Origin: Amycolatopsis balhimycina FH 1894 | Lineage (GTDB): Bacteria; Actinomycetota; Actinomycetes; Mycobacteriales; Pseudonocardiaceae | Length of the DNA stretch: 64,000 nt | Direction of reading: 5' to 3' | Assembly: GCF_000384295.1 (NCBI RefSeq) | Contig: NZ_KB913037.1 | Span: forward strand, 9,375,508 to 9,439,507 | Shown here: piece after piece, positions 26,230 to 35,271 of the stretch | How positions within the stretch are numbered: position 1 is the first letter of the stretch | Layout: each line of letters begins with the position of its first letter | Made by a program: the position numbers and the translations under genes | The notes under the pieces: model-generated | Databases searched by the model: none | Told to the model about the DNA's origin: nothing | The model's input: only the letters and a program-made list of their open reading frames with translations

Positions 26230-28517
26230 TGCGGGATCTGGCGCTGGGACTCCGGCTGGCCGTCGGGGGCGGCCGGATGTCCGGCGCGGCGCTGCTGCGC
26301 CTCGCGATGACCGCGTTCGGGATCGCGCTCGCGGTCGCCGTGCTGCTGCCCGCCGCGGCGGTCCACCACCTGACCGGCGCGCAGGCGGAGCGCAAAGCGG
26401 CGATCGCGCAGGTCACCGAGCCGCGAGCGGGCGTCGCCCCGCTGCTGGCCTACAACTGGTATCTGTCGTCGGTCGGCGACGACTTCGTGGGGATCACCGC
26501 GGTTGCGGCGACCGGGGCGAACTCGCCGGTGCCGCCGGGGCTCAGCCGGCTGCCCGCGCCGGGAGAGCTCGTCGTGTCGCCGGAGCTCGCCGCGAAGCTG
26601 GCCTCGCCCGACGGCGGCTCGCTGAAGGCGCGGCTGCCGGGGCACGTGGTCGGCCGGATCTCGCGGGAAGGCGTCTCCGGCGCGGGCGATCTGACCGCGT
26701 TCTACGGGGTGCCGGCCGCGCAGATCGAGGCTGCGGGCGCCGAAGGCAGGAAGATCTACGCGTTCGGCAAGCCCTACACCGGGCTCGGTCTGTCGGCGAT
26801 CATGCTGGGCGCCATCCTGCCCATCGCGGCGGTGCTGCTGCTGCCGTTGCTGATCTTCGTGACCACCGCGTCGCGGATGGGCGCGGCGCAACGGGAACGC
26901 CGGCTCGCCGCGCTGCGGCTGATCGGCCTGGACTCCCGGCAGGTCAAACGGGTCGCGGCGGCCGAATCGCTGGTCGGGGCCGTGATCGGGCTCGTGGCCG
27001 GGATCGGGTTCTTCGCCCTGCTGCGCACGTTCGTCGCCGGCAACCTGCCGTTCGGCCTGCGGATCTTCCCGGAGGACTTCGTCCCGGCCTGGCCGCTCGT
27101 CGTGGTGATCGTGCTGCTGGTGCCCGGGCTCGCGGTCGGTTCGGCGCTGTTCGGGCTGCGCCGCACGATCGTGGAACCGCTCGGCGTGGTCCGTCAGGGC
27201 AAGCCGGTGCGCCGGCGGGTGTGGTGGCGCTGGGCGCTCACCCTGATCGGCGTGCTGCTCCTGGCCGCCACTCTGGCTCTCGACCGCGGCGAAGGCGACA
27301 CCGCCGGCGGGGTGGCGCTCGCGGCGGGCAGTGTGTTCCTGCTGGTGGGCGTCGCGGCCCTGCTTCCGTGGCTGGTCGAGCGGCTCGTGGAGCGGCTGCA
27401 CGGCGGTTCGCCGTCGTGGCAGCTCGCGATCCGGCGGCTGCAGCTGGACAGCGGCACCGCCAGCCGCGTGGTGTCGGGCCTGGTCGTCGTGCTGGCCGGC
27501 ACGATCCTGATCCAGGGCGTGATCACGTCGCTCGGCGGCGACATCAAGCAGTACGCCTCGCCGGACGGCGTGGCCGCCGCCCCGGTGCGAGTGCGAACCA
27601 CCGCCGCGCACGAGGCCGAGGTCGCCAGGCTGGTGTCGGCCGCGCGCGGGGTGACGGGCACGCACCCGGCCAGGACCGTGGCGTTCCGGTCCGGGGAGAA
27701 GCGGGGCTACGGCGTGGTCGGCGATTGCGTGGCGCTCAAGACGCAGGCGAACATCGGCGACTGCGCCGACGGAGACGTGTTCTACCTGGTGCCGGCAGGA
27801 GGCGGCGCGGCGCCGACCGGCGAGCTGCAGCTGCAGGGCTATTCCCACGGCCGGGAAACGAGCGGTCCGGAGTGGACGGTACCCGGCAACGTCCGGGCCG
27901 TGCAGTCGGGTGACAAGGCAGCGGGCGACAGCCTGCTGGTCACGCCGGGCGCGCTCGGCGGGCTCGCACTCCCGGACTCGACGGTCGTGGTCTACGTGTC
28001 GGGCACCGGCGACCCGCGGGCGCTGACCGACAACGTCGCGAGGGCGGTCAACCCGCTCGCCTGGAACGCCGAGGTCGGCAACAGCGACTACCTCGACGAT
28101 TACCGTGCCCGCGACCAGCAGATGATGGAGAGCTTCCGTGCGGTGCTGCTCACCGCGTCGCTGTTCGTGCTCGCGGTGGCCGCGATGAGCCTGCTGATGC
28201 TGTCGATCGAGCAGATCAGCGAACGGCGGCGGCCCCTCGCGGCGCTGTCCGCGGCCGGGGTGCCGATCGGGGTACTGGCCCGCGGATCGCTGTGGCAGAC
28301 CGCGGTCCCGGTGGTGGTCGGCGTGGTGCTGGCGGTCGCGGCGGGACTGGGGCTGACCGCGCCGATCCTGCGGCTGGCGGACCGGCCGATGATCATCGAC
28401 GTCCCGGTGCTGCTCGCACTGGCGGGCGCCACGGTGGCGGCGGTCCTGCTGGTGACCGGGCTGACGATGCCGTTGCTGCGGCAAGTGACCCGATTGGACA
28501 CGCTGCGCTCGGAATGA
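26226..28517 (+). CDS. FtsX-like ABC permease
   Basis: 763 residues from ATG 26226, which overlaps the ATPase stop; ATG 26229 is the alternative. One membrane helix near 20-45 is followed by an extracytoplasmic part, then helices near 190-220, 245-275, 290-320 and, after a second extracytoplasmic segment (about 430-620), a final group near 640-665, 690-715 and 725-750. Two FtsX domains (about 190-320 and 640-755) make it the whole permease in one chain. The second periplasmic-side segment has a C-x(13)-C pair. Likely an exporter of a peptide or antibiotic-like compound. Confidence 0.92.
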   Translation: MMRDLALGLRLAVGGGRMSGAALLRLAMTAFGIALAVAVLLPAAAVHHLTGAQAERKAAIAQVTEPRAGVAPLLAYNWYLSSVGDDFVGITAVAATGANSPVPPGLSRLPAPGELVVSPELAAKLASPDGGSLKARLPGHVVGRISREGVSGAGDLTAFYGVPAAQIEAAGAEGRKIYAFGKPYTGLGLSAIMLGAILPIAAVLLLPLLIFVTTASRMGAAQRERRLAALRLIGLDSRQVKRVAAAESLVGAVIGLVAGIGFFALLRTFVAGNLPFGLRIFPEDFVPAWPLVVVIVLLVPGLAVGSALFGLRRTIVEPLGVVRQGKPVRRRVWWRWALTLIGVLLLAATLALDRGEGDTAGGVALAAGSVFLLVGVAALLPWLVERLVERLHGGSPSWQLAIRRLQLDSGTASRVVSGLVVVLAGTILIQGVITSLGGDIKQYASPDGVAAAPVRVRTTAAHEAEVARLVSAARGVTGTHPARTVAFRSGEKRGYGVVGDCVALKTQANIGDCADGDVFYLVPAGGGAAPTGELQLQGYSHGRETSGPEWTVPGNVRAVQSGDKAAGDSLLVTPGALGGLALPDSTVVVYVSGTGDPRALTDNVARAVNPLAWNAEVGNSDYLDDYRARDQQMMESFRAVLLTASLFVLAVAAMSLLMLSIEQISERRRPLAALSAAGVPIGVLARGSLWQTAVPVVVGVVLAVAAGLGLTAPILRLADRPMIIDVPVLLALAGATVAAVLLVTGLTMPLLRQVTRLDTLRSE

Positions 28518-28729
28518 GCCGGCCGGCGACGGCTTTGGGCTGGGCGGCGGCGGCGGCGGACGAGCTGATCGGCCTCGTCATCCACCCGGCGCTCCCACGT
28601 CTGCTGTTCGGGATCGACCCGTTGGTGGACGAGATGCCGGAGGAGGCCCACCTGGCGGCGGATGTCGACCTTGACCGAATCAGGCAGCTCTTCCGCATCG
28701 TCAGCCCTGATGCGGGTCGGTGCCGTTGA
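28514..28729 (+). CDS. Small protein overlapping the permease stop
   Basis: 71 residues from the ATG that overlaps the permease stop (ATGA). It starts MSRPATALGWAAAAADELIG and ends with an acidic helix and a basic tail; a hydrophobic segment surrounds LVIHPALPRLLFGIDPLV. No family recognised. Its 3' end overlaps the convergent SDR gene by 29 bases. The unbroken chain of overlapping starts through four genes supports translation. Confidence 0.42.
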   Translation: MSRPATALGWAAAAADELIGLVIHPALPRLLFGIDPLVDEMPEEAHLAADVDLDRIRQLFRIVSPDAGRCR

Positions 28730-29465
28730 GTGCCGCGACGACCTGGTCGTAGTCGCCGCGGGCCTCGCCGTAGCGGAGGAACTTGACGCGCTCGACCTGG
28801 ATCTCCTTCGCCTCCGGCTGCGTCTCGAGGATGCCCATCACCTCGGCGACGAACTCGCCGAGCGGCAAAGCCTGGTCGTTCTCGGCCTGGCCCGGCAGCA
28901 GGTCCGTCTGCACCGACGGCGGCTCCAGCTCCAGGACGCTCACCGAGGTGTCGGCCAGCTGCAGCCGCAGCGACTCGCTGAGCATGTGGATCGCCGCCTT
29001 GGACGCGTTGTAGCTCGGAGTCACCTTGAGCGGGGTGAAGGCCAGTCCCGAGGAGACGGTCACGATGGTGGCGTCCGGCCGGGTCCGCAGGTGCTCGACG
29101 AAGGCGGCGATCAGGCGGATCGGACCGAGCACGTTGGTCGTCACAACGCTTTCGGCCGATTCGAGGAACGTTTCGGGCTGGTGCCAGTCCTCGACGCGCA
29201 TGACACCGGCCATGGTGACAAGCACGTTCAGCCCGGGGTGGCGGCCGAGTACCTCCTTCGCCGCAGCCTGAACGCTCGCGGCGTCGGTGATGTCGATCCG
29301 GACCGTGTCGACACCGGGGTGTTCGGCGGCGATCCTCTCCAGTAGTTCGACGCGGCGTCCGCCGACGATCACGGTGTTGCCCCGCTCTCGGAGGGCGAGC
29401 GCGAGGGCCAGGCCGATGCCGCTGGTGGCGCCGGGGATGAAGACGGTGTTTCCGGTGATGTCCAT
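28701..29465 (-). CDS. Short-chain dehydrogenase/reductase (DltE-like)
   Basis: 254 residues. Cofactor motif FIPGATSGIGLALA (T-G-x-x-x-G-x-G variant), the VTMAGVMR equivalent of N-N-A-G, catalytic S in VSSGLAF, and Y-N-A-S-K carrying the Tyr and Lys. C-terminal part LELEPPSVQTDLLPGQ is the P-x-x-V-x-T substrate-loop region. A cytoplasmic NAD(P)H oxidoreductase of unknown substrate. It is divergent from the XRE regulator at 29565, an arrangement repeated at 35272/36314. Confidence 0.92.
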   Translation of the reverse strand: MDITGNTVFIPGATSGIGLALALALRERGNTVIVGGRRVELLERIAAEHPGVDTVRIDITDAASVQAAAKEVLGRHPGLNVLVTMAGVMRVEDWHQPETFLESAESVVTTNVLGPIRLIAAFVEHLRTRPDATIVTVSSGLAFTPLKVTPSYNASKAAIHMLSESLRLQLADTSVSVLELEPPSVQTDLLPGQAENDQALPLGEFVAEVMGILETQPEAKEIQVERVKFLRYGEARGDYDQVVAALNGTDPHQG

Positions 29466-29564
29466 GCCCCGAGTCTCGGCGTCCCGGCCGCGTGGCGGCA
29501 GAGAGCGCTCATCGGGGGATCGGCTGTCCCTGGTTCGCGCCCGGCGGCGCGGGATACTGGGGTC

Positions 29565-30419
29565 ATGGATCGAGCGGACCTGGCGGCCTTCCTGCGTCGG
29601 CGCCGGGAGCAGTTGCAGCCTGAGGACGTCGGTCTCCTGCCGGGAGCCCGCCGCCGGACGACCGGGCTGCGGCGGGAGGAGGTCGCGTCGCTGGCCGCGA
29701 TGTCGACGGACTATTACACGCGCCTGGAGCAGAAACGCGGTCCGCAGCCGAGCGAGCAGATGCTGGCGGCGCTCGCCCGCGCGCTGCGGCTGAGCGACGA
29801 CGAGCGGAACTACCTGTTCGTGGTGGCCGGCCGCAACGCCCCGTCGTCCGCGGCGACCGCCGCGCACGTCGCGCCCGCTTTGCTGCGGGTGCTGGACCGG
29901 TTGTCGGACACGCCCGCGCTGATCATGTCGAACCTCGGCGAGGTCCTGGTGCAGAACCGCCTCGCCGAAGCGCTCTACGGCGGAAATTCCCACCACACCG
30001 GTCTCGCGCGCAGCGAGATCTACCGCTGGTTCACCGACCCCGGCCAGCGCCTGATCTACCCGGAGCACGACCGCGACCGGCAGAGCCGCGCGCTGGTGGC
30101 GAACCTGCGGGCCGCGCACGGGTCGATGGGTCCGCATTCACGGGCCGGTGAGCTGGTGCGGGCGTTGCGCCGGGAGAGTGAGGAATTCTCACGGTTGTGG
30201 GAACGGCACGAGGTGGCGAAGCGGTTCGAGGACCACAAGGTGCTCGTGCACCCGCACCTGGGGGAGATCGAGGTGGACTGCCAGGTGCTGTTCACCGAGG
30301 ACCAGTCGCAGGCGTTGCTGGTGCTGACCGCGCCGCCACGCACGGAGGCGTTCGAGAAGCTGCAGCTGCTGGGCGTGCTGGGCCACGAGCAGTTCGAGGA
30401 CGCCGGCCAGGGCCGGTGA
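29565..30419 (+). CDS. XRE-family regulator with MmyB-like ligand domain
   Basis: 284 residues. Helix-turn-helix at about 10-75 (TTGLRREEVASLAAMSTDYY, TRLEQKRGPQPSEQML), then the MmyB-like domain (about 105-270) with RVLDRLSDTPALIMSNLGEV, W-F-T-D-P and the H-P-H-L-G-E-I-E-V-D-C-Q-V-L motif. A GATACT -10 at 29553-29558 would place transcription start at the ATG, hence a leaderless message. It probably regulates the divergent SDR. Confidence 0.92.
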   Translation: MDRADLAAFLRRRREQLQPEDVGLLPGARRRTTGLRREEVASLAAMSTDYYTRLEQKRGPQPSEQMLAALARALRLSDDERNYLFVVAGRNAPSSAATAAHVAPALLRVLDRLSDTPALIMSNLGEVLVQNRLAEALYGGNSHHTGLARSEIYRWFTDPGQRLIYPEHDRDRQSRALVANLRAAHGSMGPHSRAGELVRALRRESEEFSRLWERHEVAKRFEDHKVLVHPHLGEIEVDCQVLFTEDQSQALLVLTAPPRTEAFEKLQLLGVLGHEQFEDAGQGR

Positions 30420-30504
30420 GTCCGGCAAGCCGAGCCGGGAGGGCTGTCCCGGCGACCGTGCGGCGGGCGCCGGCGCGCCCTGATCCGGAGCGGAGACCGG
30501 GCGA

Positions 30505-30539
30505 ATCAAGTCAGGCGTCTTGATTGAGTCACCTGTCTT
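30505..30539 (+). promoter_or_regulatory. Palindrome and direct repeat upstream of the P450-TetR operon
   Basis: ATCAAG - 8 bases - CTTGAT (30505-30524) is a perfect inverted repeat. AGTCAGGCGTCTT (30509) recurs as AGTCACCTGTCTT (30527) at an 18-bp period. The region is 16-50 bases before the start codon, where the operon's own TetR would act. Confidence 0.55.
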
Positions 30540-30554
30540 ACCTAGGCTGCGGTG

Positions 30555-31826
30555 ATGCCCGACGACAGAGCGCACGCAAGCGACACCCCGGCCGCGGCGT
30601 TGGCGCTGGAGGGATTGCCGCCGTACCCGTTTCCGAATCCCACGGCGCTGGAGCCACCGCCGGAGTGGGAACGGCTGCGGTCGCAGTGCCCGGTGGCTCG
30701 CATCGAGCTGGCCAGTGGCGACGAAGCGCTGCTGCTGACCCGCTACGACGACGTCCGGGCGATGCTGTCGGACCCCCGGTTCAGCCGCCAGCTCGACGCC
30801 GACGACGCCTCCCGGGTCTCCGACAGCGAAGATGGCGGGGTGTTCAGCAGGCCCTCCGCGGCGGCGGGCGAGGCGGCGGACACGGATGAACCGGTCGCGT
30901 CGATGCTCGGCGGTCCCGGGCACCGGCGTTGGCGGCAGCTGGTTGGGAAAGCGTTCACCGTCAAGCGGGTACAGGCGTTGCGCCCGGGGATGGAGCAGCT
31001 GGCCGAACAGCTGATCACGGAGATGGTCGAGGCCGGCGCACCCGCCGACATCGGCCCGGCATTGGGGTTCCCGCTGCCGGTGTTCGTGATCTGCGACCTG
31101 CTCGGGGTGCCGCGGGACGATCGGGACCGGTTCGCGCGCTGGTCCGACACGATGCTCAACATGACCCGGTTCACCCAGGACGAGATCGACCGGTCGGGCC
31201 GCGAGTTCTCCGAGTACATGACGGAACTGGTCGCCGCCAAGCGGTCCGCGCCCGGTGACGACCTGCTGAGCGACCTCGCCGCCGACATGAGCGCGATCGA
31301 GCTGGTCATGACCGGGCAGGGACTGCTCATCGCCGGCCACGAGACCACCGCCAACATGATCGGCAAGATGGTCGCGATGCTGCTCGCGGACCGCGAGCAC
31401 CGCTGGGAACGCCTGCTCGCCGACCCGTCGCTGGTGCCCTCCGCCGTCGAAGAGGCGCTGCGGTTCGACGCCAACCCCGGATTCGGGATGCCGCGCTACA
31501 TCTCGGAAGAGACAGTGGTCGGCGGCACGACCGTGCCGCGCGGCACGACCGTGGTGTGCAGCATGGCCGCCGGCAACCGCGACCTCGACGCGTTCGACGG
31601 CGCCGGCGACATGGACCTCGCCCGCCGGCCCAACCCGCACCTGGCCTTCGGCGTCGGACCGCATTCGTGCGTGGGCCAGCAGCTCGCGCGGGTCGAACTG
31701 CAGACCGTCCTCGAGGTGCTGCTGCGCCGCCTCCCCACCCTGGAGCTCGTCGGGGACGCCGCGGACCTGCGGGCCCGGCAGGGACTGATCGTCGGCGGCA
31801 TCGACCGGGTGCTGGTGCGGTGGTGA
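30555..31826 (+). CDS. Cytochrome P450
   Basis: 423 residues (GTG 30552 is one codon earlier). I-helix oxygen-binding motif AGHETT (near 260), K-helix ExxR in EEALRFDA, and the heme loop FGVGPHSCVGQQLAR with the ligand cysteine near 372. A long acidic insert (about 78-113) follows the B region. Bacterial class I P450s of this type hydroxylate small lipophilic molecules and need a ferredoxin; none is encoded nearby. The stop overlaps a GTG start of the TetR gene. Confidence 0.94.
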   Translation: MPDDRAHASDTPAAALALEGLPPYPFPNPTALEPPPEWERLRSQCPVARIELASGDEALLLTRYDDVRAMLSDPRFSRQLDADDASRVSDSEDGGVFSRPSAAAGEAADTDEPVASMLGGPGHRRWRQLVGKAFTVKRVQALRPGMEQLAEQLITEMVEAGAPADIGPALGFPLPVFVICDLLGVPRDDRDRFARWSDTMLNMTRFTQDEIDRSGREFSEYMTELVAAKRSAPGDDLLSDLAADMSAIELVMTGQGLLIAGHETTANMIGKMVAMLLADREHRWERLLADPSLVPSAVEEALRFDANPGFGMPRYISEETVVGGTTVPRGTTVVCSMAAGNRDLDAFDGAGDMDLARRPNPHLAFGVGPHSCVGQQLARVELQTVLEVLLRRLPTLELVGDAADLRARQGLIVGGIDRVLVRW

Positions 31827-32488
31827 CCATGCCGCGACCGCAGCCGGGCGGGAGGTCGGCGGCGACCCGGGCCCGGCTGCTGGCGACGGCGGAGCGGCTG
31901 ATCGCCGAGGACGGCGTGGCCCAGGTGTCGAGCCGGCGGCTCGGGCAGGAAGCCGGGCAGGCCAACAACTCGGCGGTCGCCTACCACGTCGGCACGATGG
32001 AGGAGGTGATCCTCGCCGTGCTGCGTCAGCACGGCGAGGCGATGGACCGCATCCGCGCCGGGATGGTGGACGCGGCCGAGGGCTCGACCGAGCTGCGCGA
32101 CCACGTGGCCGCACTGGTGCTGCCCACGACCCTGCACCTCGCGGAGCTGGGTGTGCCCAGCTACTACGCCCGCTTCGCCGCCCACGTCGTCAGCGATCCG
32201 GCCCTGCGCGCGACGGCGCTGTCGGTCACCACGTCGACGCCCGTGATGCAGCGGGCGCTGCTGGCGGTGGCCGCCCACGCCGGCGATGCGGCCGGCCCCA
32301 CGATCCTGACCCGGTCGGCGATGGCCCGGCACGCGATCATCCACACCTGCGCCGAACGAGAAGCCGAACTGGCCGAAGCCGGGAACCGGTCCGGCATCCC
32401 GGGCTGGGCCGAGACGGGCGAAATCCTGGTCGACGGCATCACCGTCCTGCTGGCGGCACCACCAGTGCGGCGAACTGCCGGCAGCTAA
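31823..32488 (+). CDS. TetR-family regulator cotranscribed with the P450
   Basis: 221 residues from GTG 31823, overlapping the P450 stop (GTGA); ATG 31829 is the alternative. The helix-turn-helix (about 14-62) is TRARLLATAERLIAEDGVAQ, SSRRLGQEAGQANNSAVAYH, a diverged recognition helix typical of the 'NNSAVAYHFG' subgroup. The stop codon TAA lies inside the duplicated target of the IS5-family element immediately after it, so the gene is unbroken. Likely autoregulates through 30505-30539. Confidence 0.9.
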   Translation: MTMPRPQPGGRSAATRARLLATAERLIAEDGVAQVSSRRLGQEAGQANNSAVAYHVGTMEEVILAVLRQHGEAMDRIRAGMVDAAEGSTELRDHVAALVLPTTLHLAELGVPSYYARFAAHVVSDPALRATALSVTTSTPVMQRALLAVAAHAGDAAGPTILTRSAMARHAIIHTCAEREAELAEAGNRSGIPGWAETGEILVDGITVLLAAPPVRRTAGS

Positions 32489-32489
32489 G

Positions 32490-33380
32490 ACCACATCTCA
32501 TTTGGGGTTGTTGTGGGTCAGAAGATCCAGCTTGACGGCTCGGCGGTAGCAGATCACCGCGCAGGCCAACTGGGCGAAACCCAGGAAATGGGCGGCCTTG
32601 CGCTCGTAGCGACGCGCCAGCCGACGGAACCGGGAAACCCACTCCAGGGTCCGTTCGATGACGTACCGGTGGCGTCCCAGCCGCTTGGCCGACTCGATAC
32701 CCCGGCGGGCGATCCGGGCAATGATGCCTCGCCGACGCAGCGCCTTCCGGCAGGCCGGGTAGTCGTGCCCTTGTCCGCGTGCAGCTTGTGCGGCCGGCGC
32801 CGAGGCCGTCCGAGCGGCCCAGCGACCGGTGCGACCTCATCAACCACCGCCTCGAACGTCAGGTGGTCATTGCGGTTGGCTGCAGAGATGACGATCGACA
32901 GCGGGATGCCACCGCGCTCGCTCATCGCGTGAATCTTCGAGCCCGGCTTGCCCCGGTCGACCGGGCTGGGGCCGGTCAGGTCCCCCCTTTTACCGCCCTG
33001 ACCTGCATGGCGTCCACCGACGCGCGTGACCAGTCGATCGCTCCGGCAGAACCGAGCAGATCCAGCATCATCTGGTGCAGCCGGGCGAACACGTCCGCCT
33101 CGACCCACTCGGTGAACCGGCGATGCGCGGTCGCAGCACTGACCCCGAACGAGGCAGGCAGCGCTGACCAGGCACAACCGGTCTGCAGCACGAACAGGAT
33201 CGCCGCCAGCACCGCACGGTCGTCCAACCGGCGCCGACCTCCGCCCTGGTGGCGTTGCGGCGCATCGGGCACCAGCGGGTACGCCAGCAGCCACAACGGC
33301 TCCGGGCACCACTTCTCCACATCGCTCATCGTTGATCAACGATATCGCCTACCAGGCAACACAGCCAAATGAGACACGGT
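32490..33380 (-). mobile_element. IS5-family (IS427-like) insertion sequence, decayed
   Basis: About 890 bp bounded by 16-bp imperfect inverted repeats: ACCACATCTCATTTGG at the left, ACCGTGTCTCATTTGG read inward from the right (three mismatches). CTAAG stands on both sides (32485-32489 and 33381-33385) as the target duplication. Both ends are intact but the transposase frame is broken, so it could only move if helped in trans. Confidence 0.82.
32498..33329 (-). pseudogene. IS5/IS427 transposase with a normal -1 frameshift and one extra lesion
   Basis: Frame A (33329 to 32976) starts MSDVEKWCPEPLWLLAYPLV and ends after VRAVKGG; frame B continues at DLTGPSPVDRGKPGSKIH. An AAAAGGGGGG tract at the crossing fits a programmed -1 shift. 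Near 32777 the protein LHADKG should go on as HDYPACRKALRRRG but that is found only in the third frame: one base is missing. The rest (ERTLEWVSRFRRLARRYERK and on, to the stop at 32498) is intact. The acids D (SVDAMQV), D (LHADKG) and E (ERTLEW) remain, split over three frames. Confidence 0.8.
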
Positions 33381-33384
33381 CTAA

Positions 33385-33617
33385 GGCCGTTGCGCACGCG
33401 TTACGGGAGTGTCCGCGTTCGGCCGGCAACACGCTCCCTGTTCGGGCGGGTGGTCGACCAGCGCGTTACGCGGACCCGGACACCGGGGTGGACGCCGGCT
33501 CGGCCGAGGTGCTCGTCGCGATCCCCGGGGCCGGCCTGGTGATCGCGCAGGGCGGTCAACTCGGCTTGGTTTGTGTGCCGGCGCGGAAACCGCAGCTTGC
33601 CGGGTGGGGCGAATCGA
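33385..33617. other. Spacer between the IS element and a TetR gene, no supported gene
   Basis: One frame encodes GSAEVLVAIPGAGLVIAQGG, which looks like part of a protein, but it has no start of its own and is open only because it continues out of the IS end. It may be a fragment of whatever stood here before. Nothing else is seen. Confidence 0.3.
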
Positions 33618-33642
33618 GCTACTTTCGATACGAAACGGTAGC
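33618..33642 (+). promoter_or_regulatory. Palindromic operator before a TetR gene
   Basis: TTTCG-ATA-CGAAA (33623-33635) is perfect and is enclosed by GCTAC (33618) and GTAGC (33638). It precedes the TetR gene by about 45 bases; the regulator presumably controls itself and the downstream oxidoreductase. Confidence 0.6.
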
Positions 33643-33687
33643 GTAGCGGAAGTGGGGTGTGGAGTGGGTACTTCGGAGTCCGGCGGC

Positions 33688-34266
33688 ATGACTCGGCCCT
33701 CGGTGCTGGGACGGCCGCGGGATTCAGGCCGTGACCTGGCCATTCTCGACGCGACGCTGGCACTGTTGACCGAGGTGGGATACGAGCAGCTCTCGATGGA
33801 GGCGGTGGCCGGGCGTTCCGGGGCGGCGAAGACGACGATCTACCGCCGGTACCCCGGCAAGGCGACGCTGGTCGCCGCAGCGGTCGAGCGCCGCGCGCCC
33901 GCGAAGCCGCCACAACCTGCGGGAGAGAGTCTCCGGGAGGTCGTGCATTCCCTGACGGCATGGCTCGCGCGGAGCATCTCCGAACAGGACGTGGGTCTGC
34001 TCGGGGCCCTGTTCACCGGCATGCGCAACGACGCGCAGCTCGCCCAGGCGATGCGGCGAATCCTGCGGCGGGACGAGAACGCGATGACGGACAGCCTTGT
34101 TCAGCAAGCGGCCGAGCGGCTGGCACCCGGGGCGGCAACGCTCTTTGCCGAGGTCGCTCCGGCGCTGATCGTGCATCGCGTCGTGGTCGTGGGCGAGCCG
34201 TGCGACGCCGCCTTCGTCGAGCATCTCGTCGACGACATCCTCTTGCCGCTCCTGCGCCGTACCTGA
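33688..34266 (+). CDS. TetR-family regulator upstream of a quinone oxidoreductase
   Basis: 192 residues from ATG 33688, nine bases after GGAG; GTG 33664 would add eight residues. The helix-turn-helix (about 16-62) reads ATLALLTEVGYEQLSMEAVA, then G-R-S-G-A-A-K-T-T-I-Y-R-R-Y. The C-terminus is the TetR_C type with LFTGMRNDAQLAQAMR and ends EHLVDDILLPLLRRT. It is followed 54 bases later by the oxidoreductase in the same direction. Confidence 0.92.
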   Translation: MTRPSVLGRPRDSGRDLAILDATLALLTEVGYEQLSMEAVAGRSGAAKTTIYRRYPGKATLVAAAVERRAPAKPPQPAGESLREVVHSLTAWLARSISEQDVGLLGALFTGMRNDAQLAQAMRRILRRDENAMTDSLVQQAAERLAPGAATLFAEVAPALIVHRVVVVGEPCDAAFVEHLVDDILLPLLRRT

Positions 34267-34320
34267 GCGTCCTCACCCGCGATCCGGCCGATTCGAATCA
34301 CCGGCAAACCAGGAGGCACG

Positions 34321-35220
34321 ATGAAAGCAGTACGTTACGACCGATTTTCCGGCATCGACGGGATCTACCTCGCGGACGTCCCCGAGCCCGTGGCCGGCCC
34401 GGGCGAAGTGGTCGTGCGGGTCGAAGCCGGTGCGCTCAACCCTGGAGCGCTACCGGCGCTGCACGGCAGTTCGTACACGCCGGGCCGCGATCTCGCCGGT
34501 GAAGTCGTGACGGCCGGTGCCGACGTGCCCGGCTTCACCGCCGGTGACGCAGTGCTGGGCCGCCTGCAGAGCTGGGACGCCCACGCCCAGTTCGTCGCCA
34601 TCCCCGCGGACCAGCTGGTGAGCAAGCCTCAAGCCCTCTCCTGGGACGTGGCAGGCTCGCTCTACACCACACCGATGGCGGGCCTCGGTGCCATCCGGGC
34701 GGTGGAACCCCGGCCCGGCGACACCATCGTGATCTCGGGCGCATCGGGCGGCGTCGGGTTCACCGCCGCCCAGCTCGCACTTCGCGCCGGAGCGACGGTG
34801 ATCGGCCTGACCAGCGACGCACATTTCGACCTGCTCCGGCACCATGGCATCGAGCCTGTCCGATACGGCGACGGCGAACAGGAACGGATCCTCGCCACGA
34901 CTGATCGAGTCGATGCCTTCATCGACGCTGTCGGGGGCGGCTACATCGACCTCGCCATCAACCTCGGCGTTCCGGCAGACCGCATCGACACCGTCGTCGA
35001 CTATCGCGGAGCGAAAGAGAAGGGCGTCAAATCTCTCGGAACGACCGACGCCGGCGGTCTCCCGGCGCTGGCTGAGCTGGCCACCCTCGCCGCTGCCGGT
35101 GACCTGCGCATCCCCATCGCCGCAACGTATCCACTCACTGCCGTGCGCGACGCCTATCAGGCCTTGGCCGATCGCAAGGTCCACGGGCGCATCGTGCTGC
35201 ATCCCCAAGATCTCGGCTGA
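34321..35220 (+). CDS. NADP-dependent quinone oxidoreductase (zinc-less MDR family)
   Basis: 299 residues, with AGGAGG directly before the ATG. The GroES-like part (1-125) contains GRDLAGEVVTAGADVPGFTA and the Rossmann part has ISGASGGVGFTAAQLA (near 138-153), the A-x-x-G-x-x-G cofactor motif. The zinc-ligand set of alcohol dehydrogenases is absent. It likely reduces quinones or alkenals with NADPH, under the preceding TetR. The stop is followed by a hairpin shared with the convergent SDR. Confidence 0.92.
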   Translation: MKAVRYDRFSGIDGIYLADVPEPVAGPGEVVVRVEAGALNPGALPALHGSSYTPGRDLAGEVVTAGADVPGFTAGDAVLGRLQSWDAHAQFVAIPADQLVSKPQALSWDVAGSLYTTPMAGLGAIRAVEPRPGDTIVISGASGGVGFTAAQLALRAGATVIGLTSDAHFDLLRHHGIEPVRYGDGEQERILATTDRVDAFIDAVGGGYIDLAINLGVPADRIDTVVDYRGAKEKGVKSLGTTDAGGLPALAELATLAAAGDLRIPIAATYPLTAVRDAYQALADRKVHGRIVLHPQDLG

Positions 35221-35224
35221 ACCA

Positions 35225-35253
35225 CGCCGCGCGGCCAGAACGCACGCGCGGCG
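35225..35253. terminator. Bidirectional hairpin between convergent genes
   Basis: CGCCGCGCG - 11 bases - CGCGCGGCG, perfect 9-bp stem, in the 51-base gap between the oxidoreductase and SDR stops. Confidence 0.6.
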
Positions 35254-35271
35254 CGGCCCGGGAGGTGTGTA

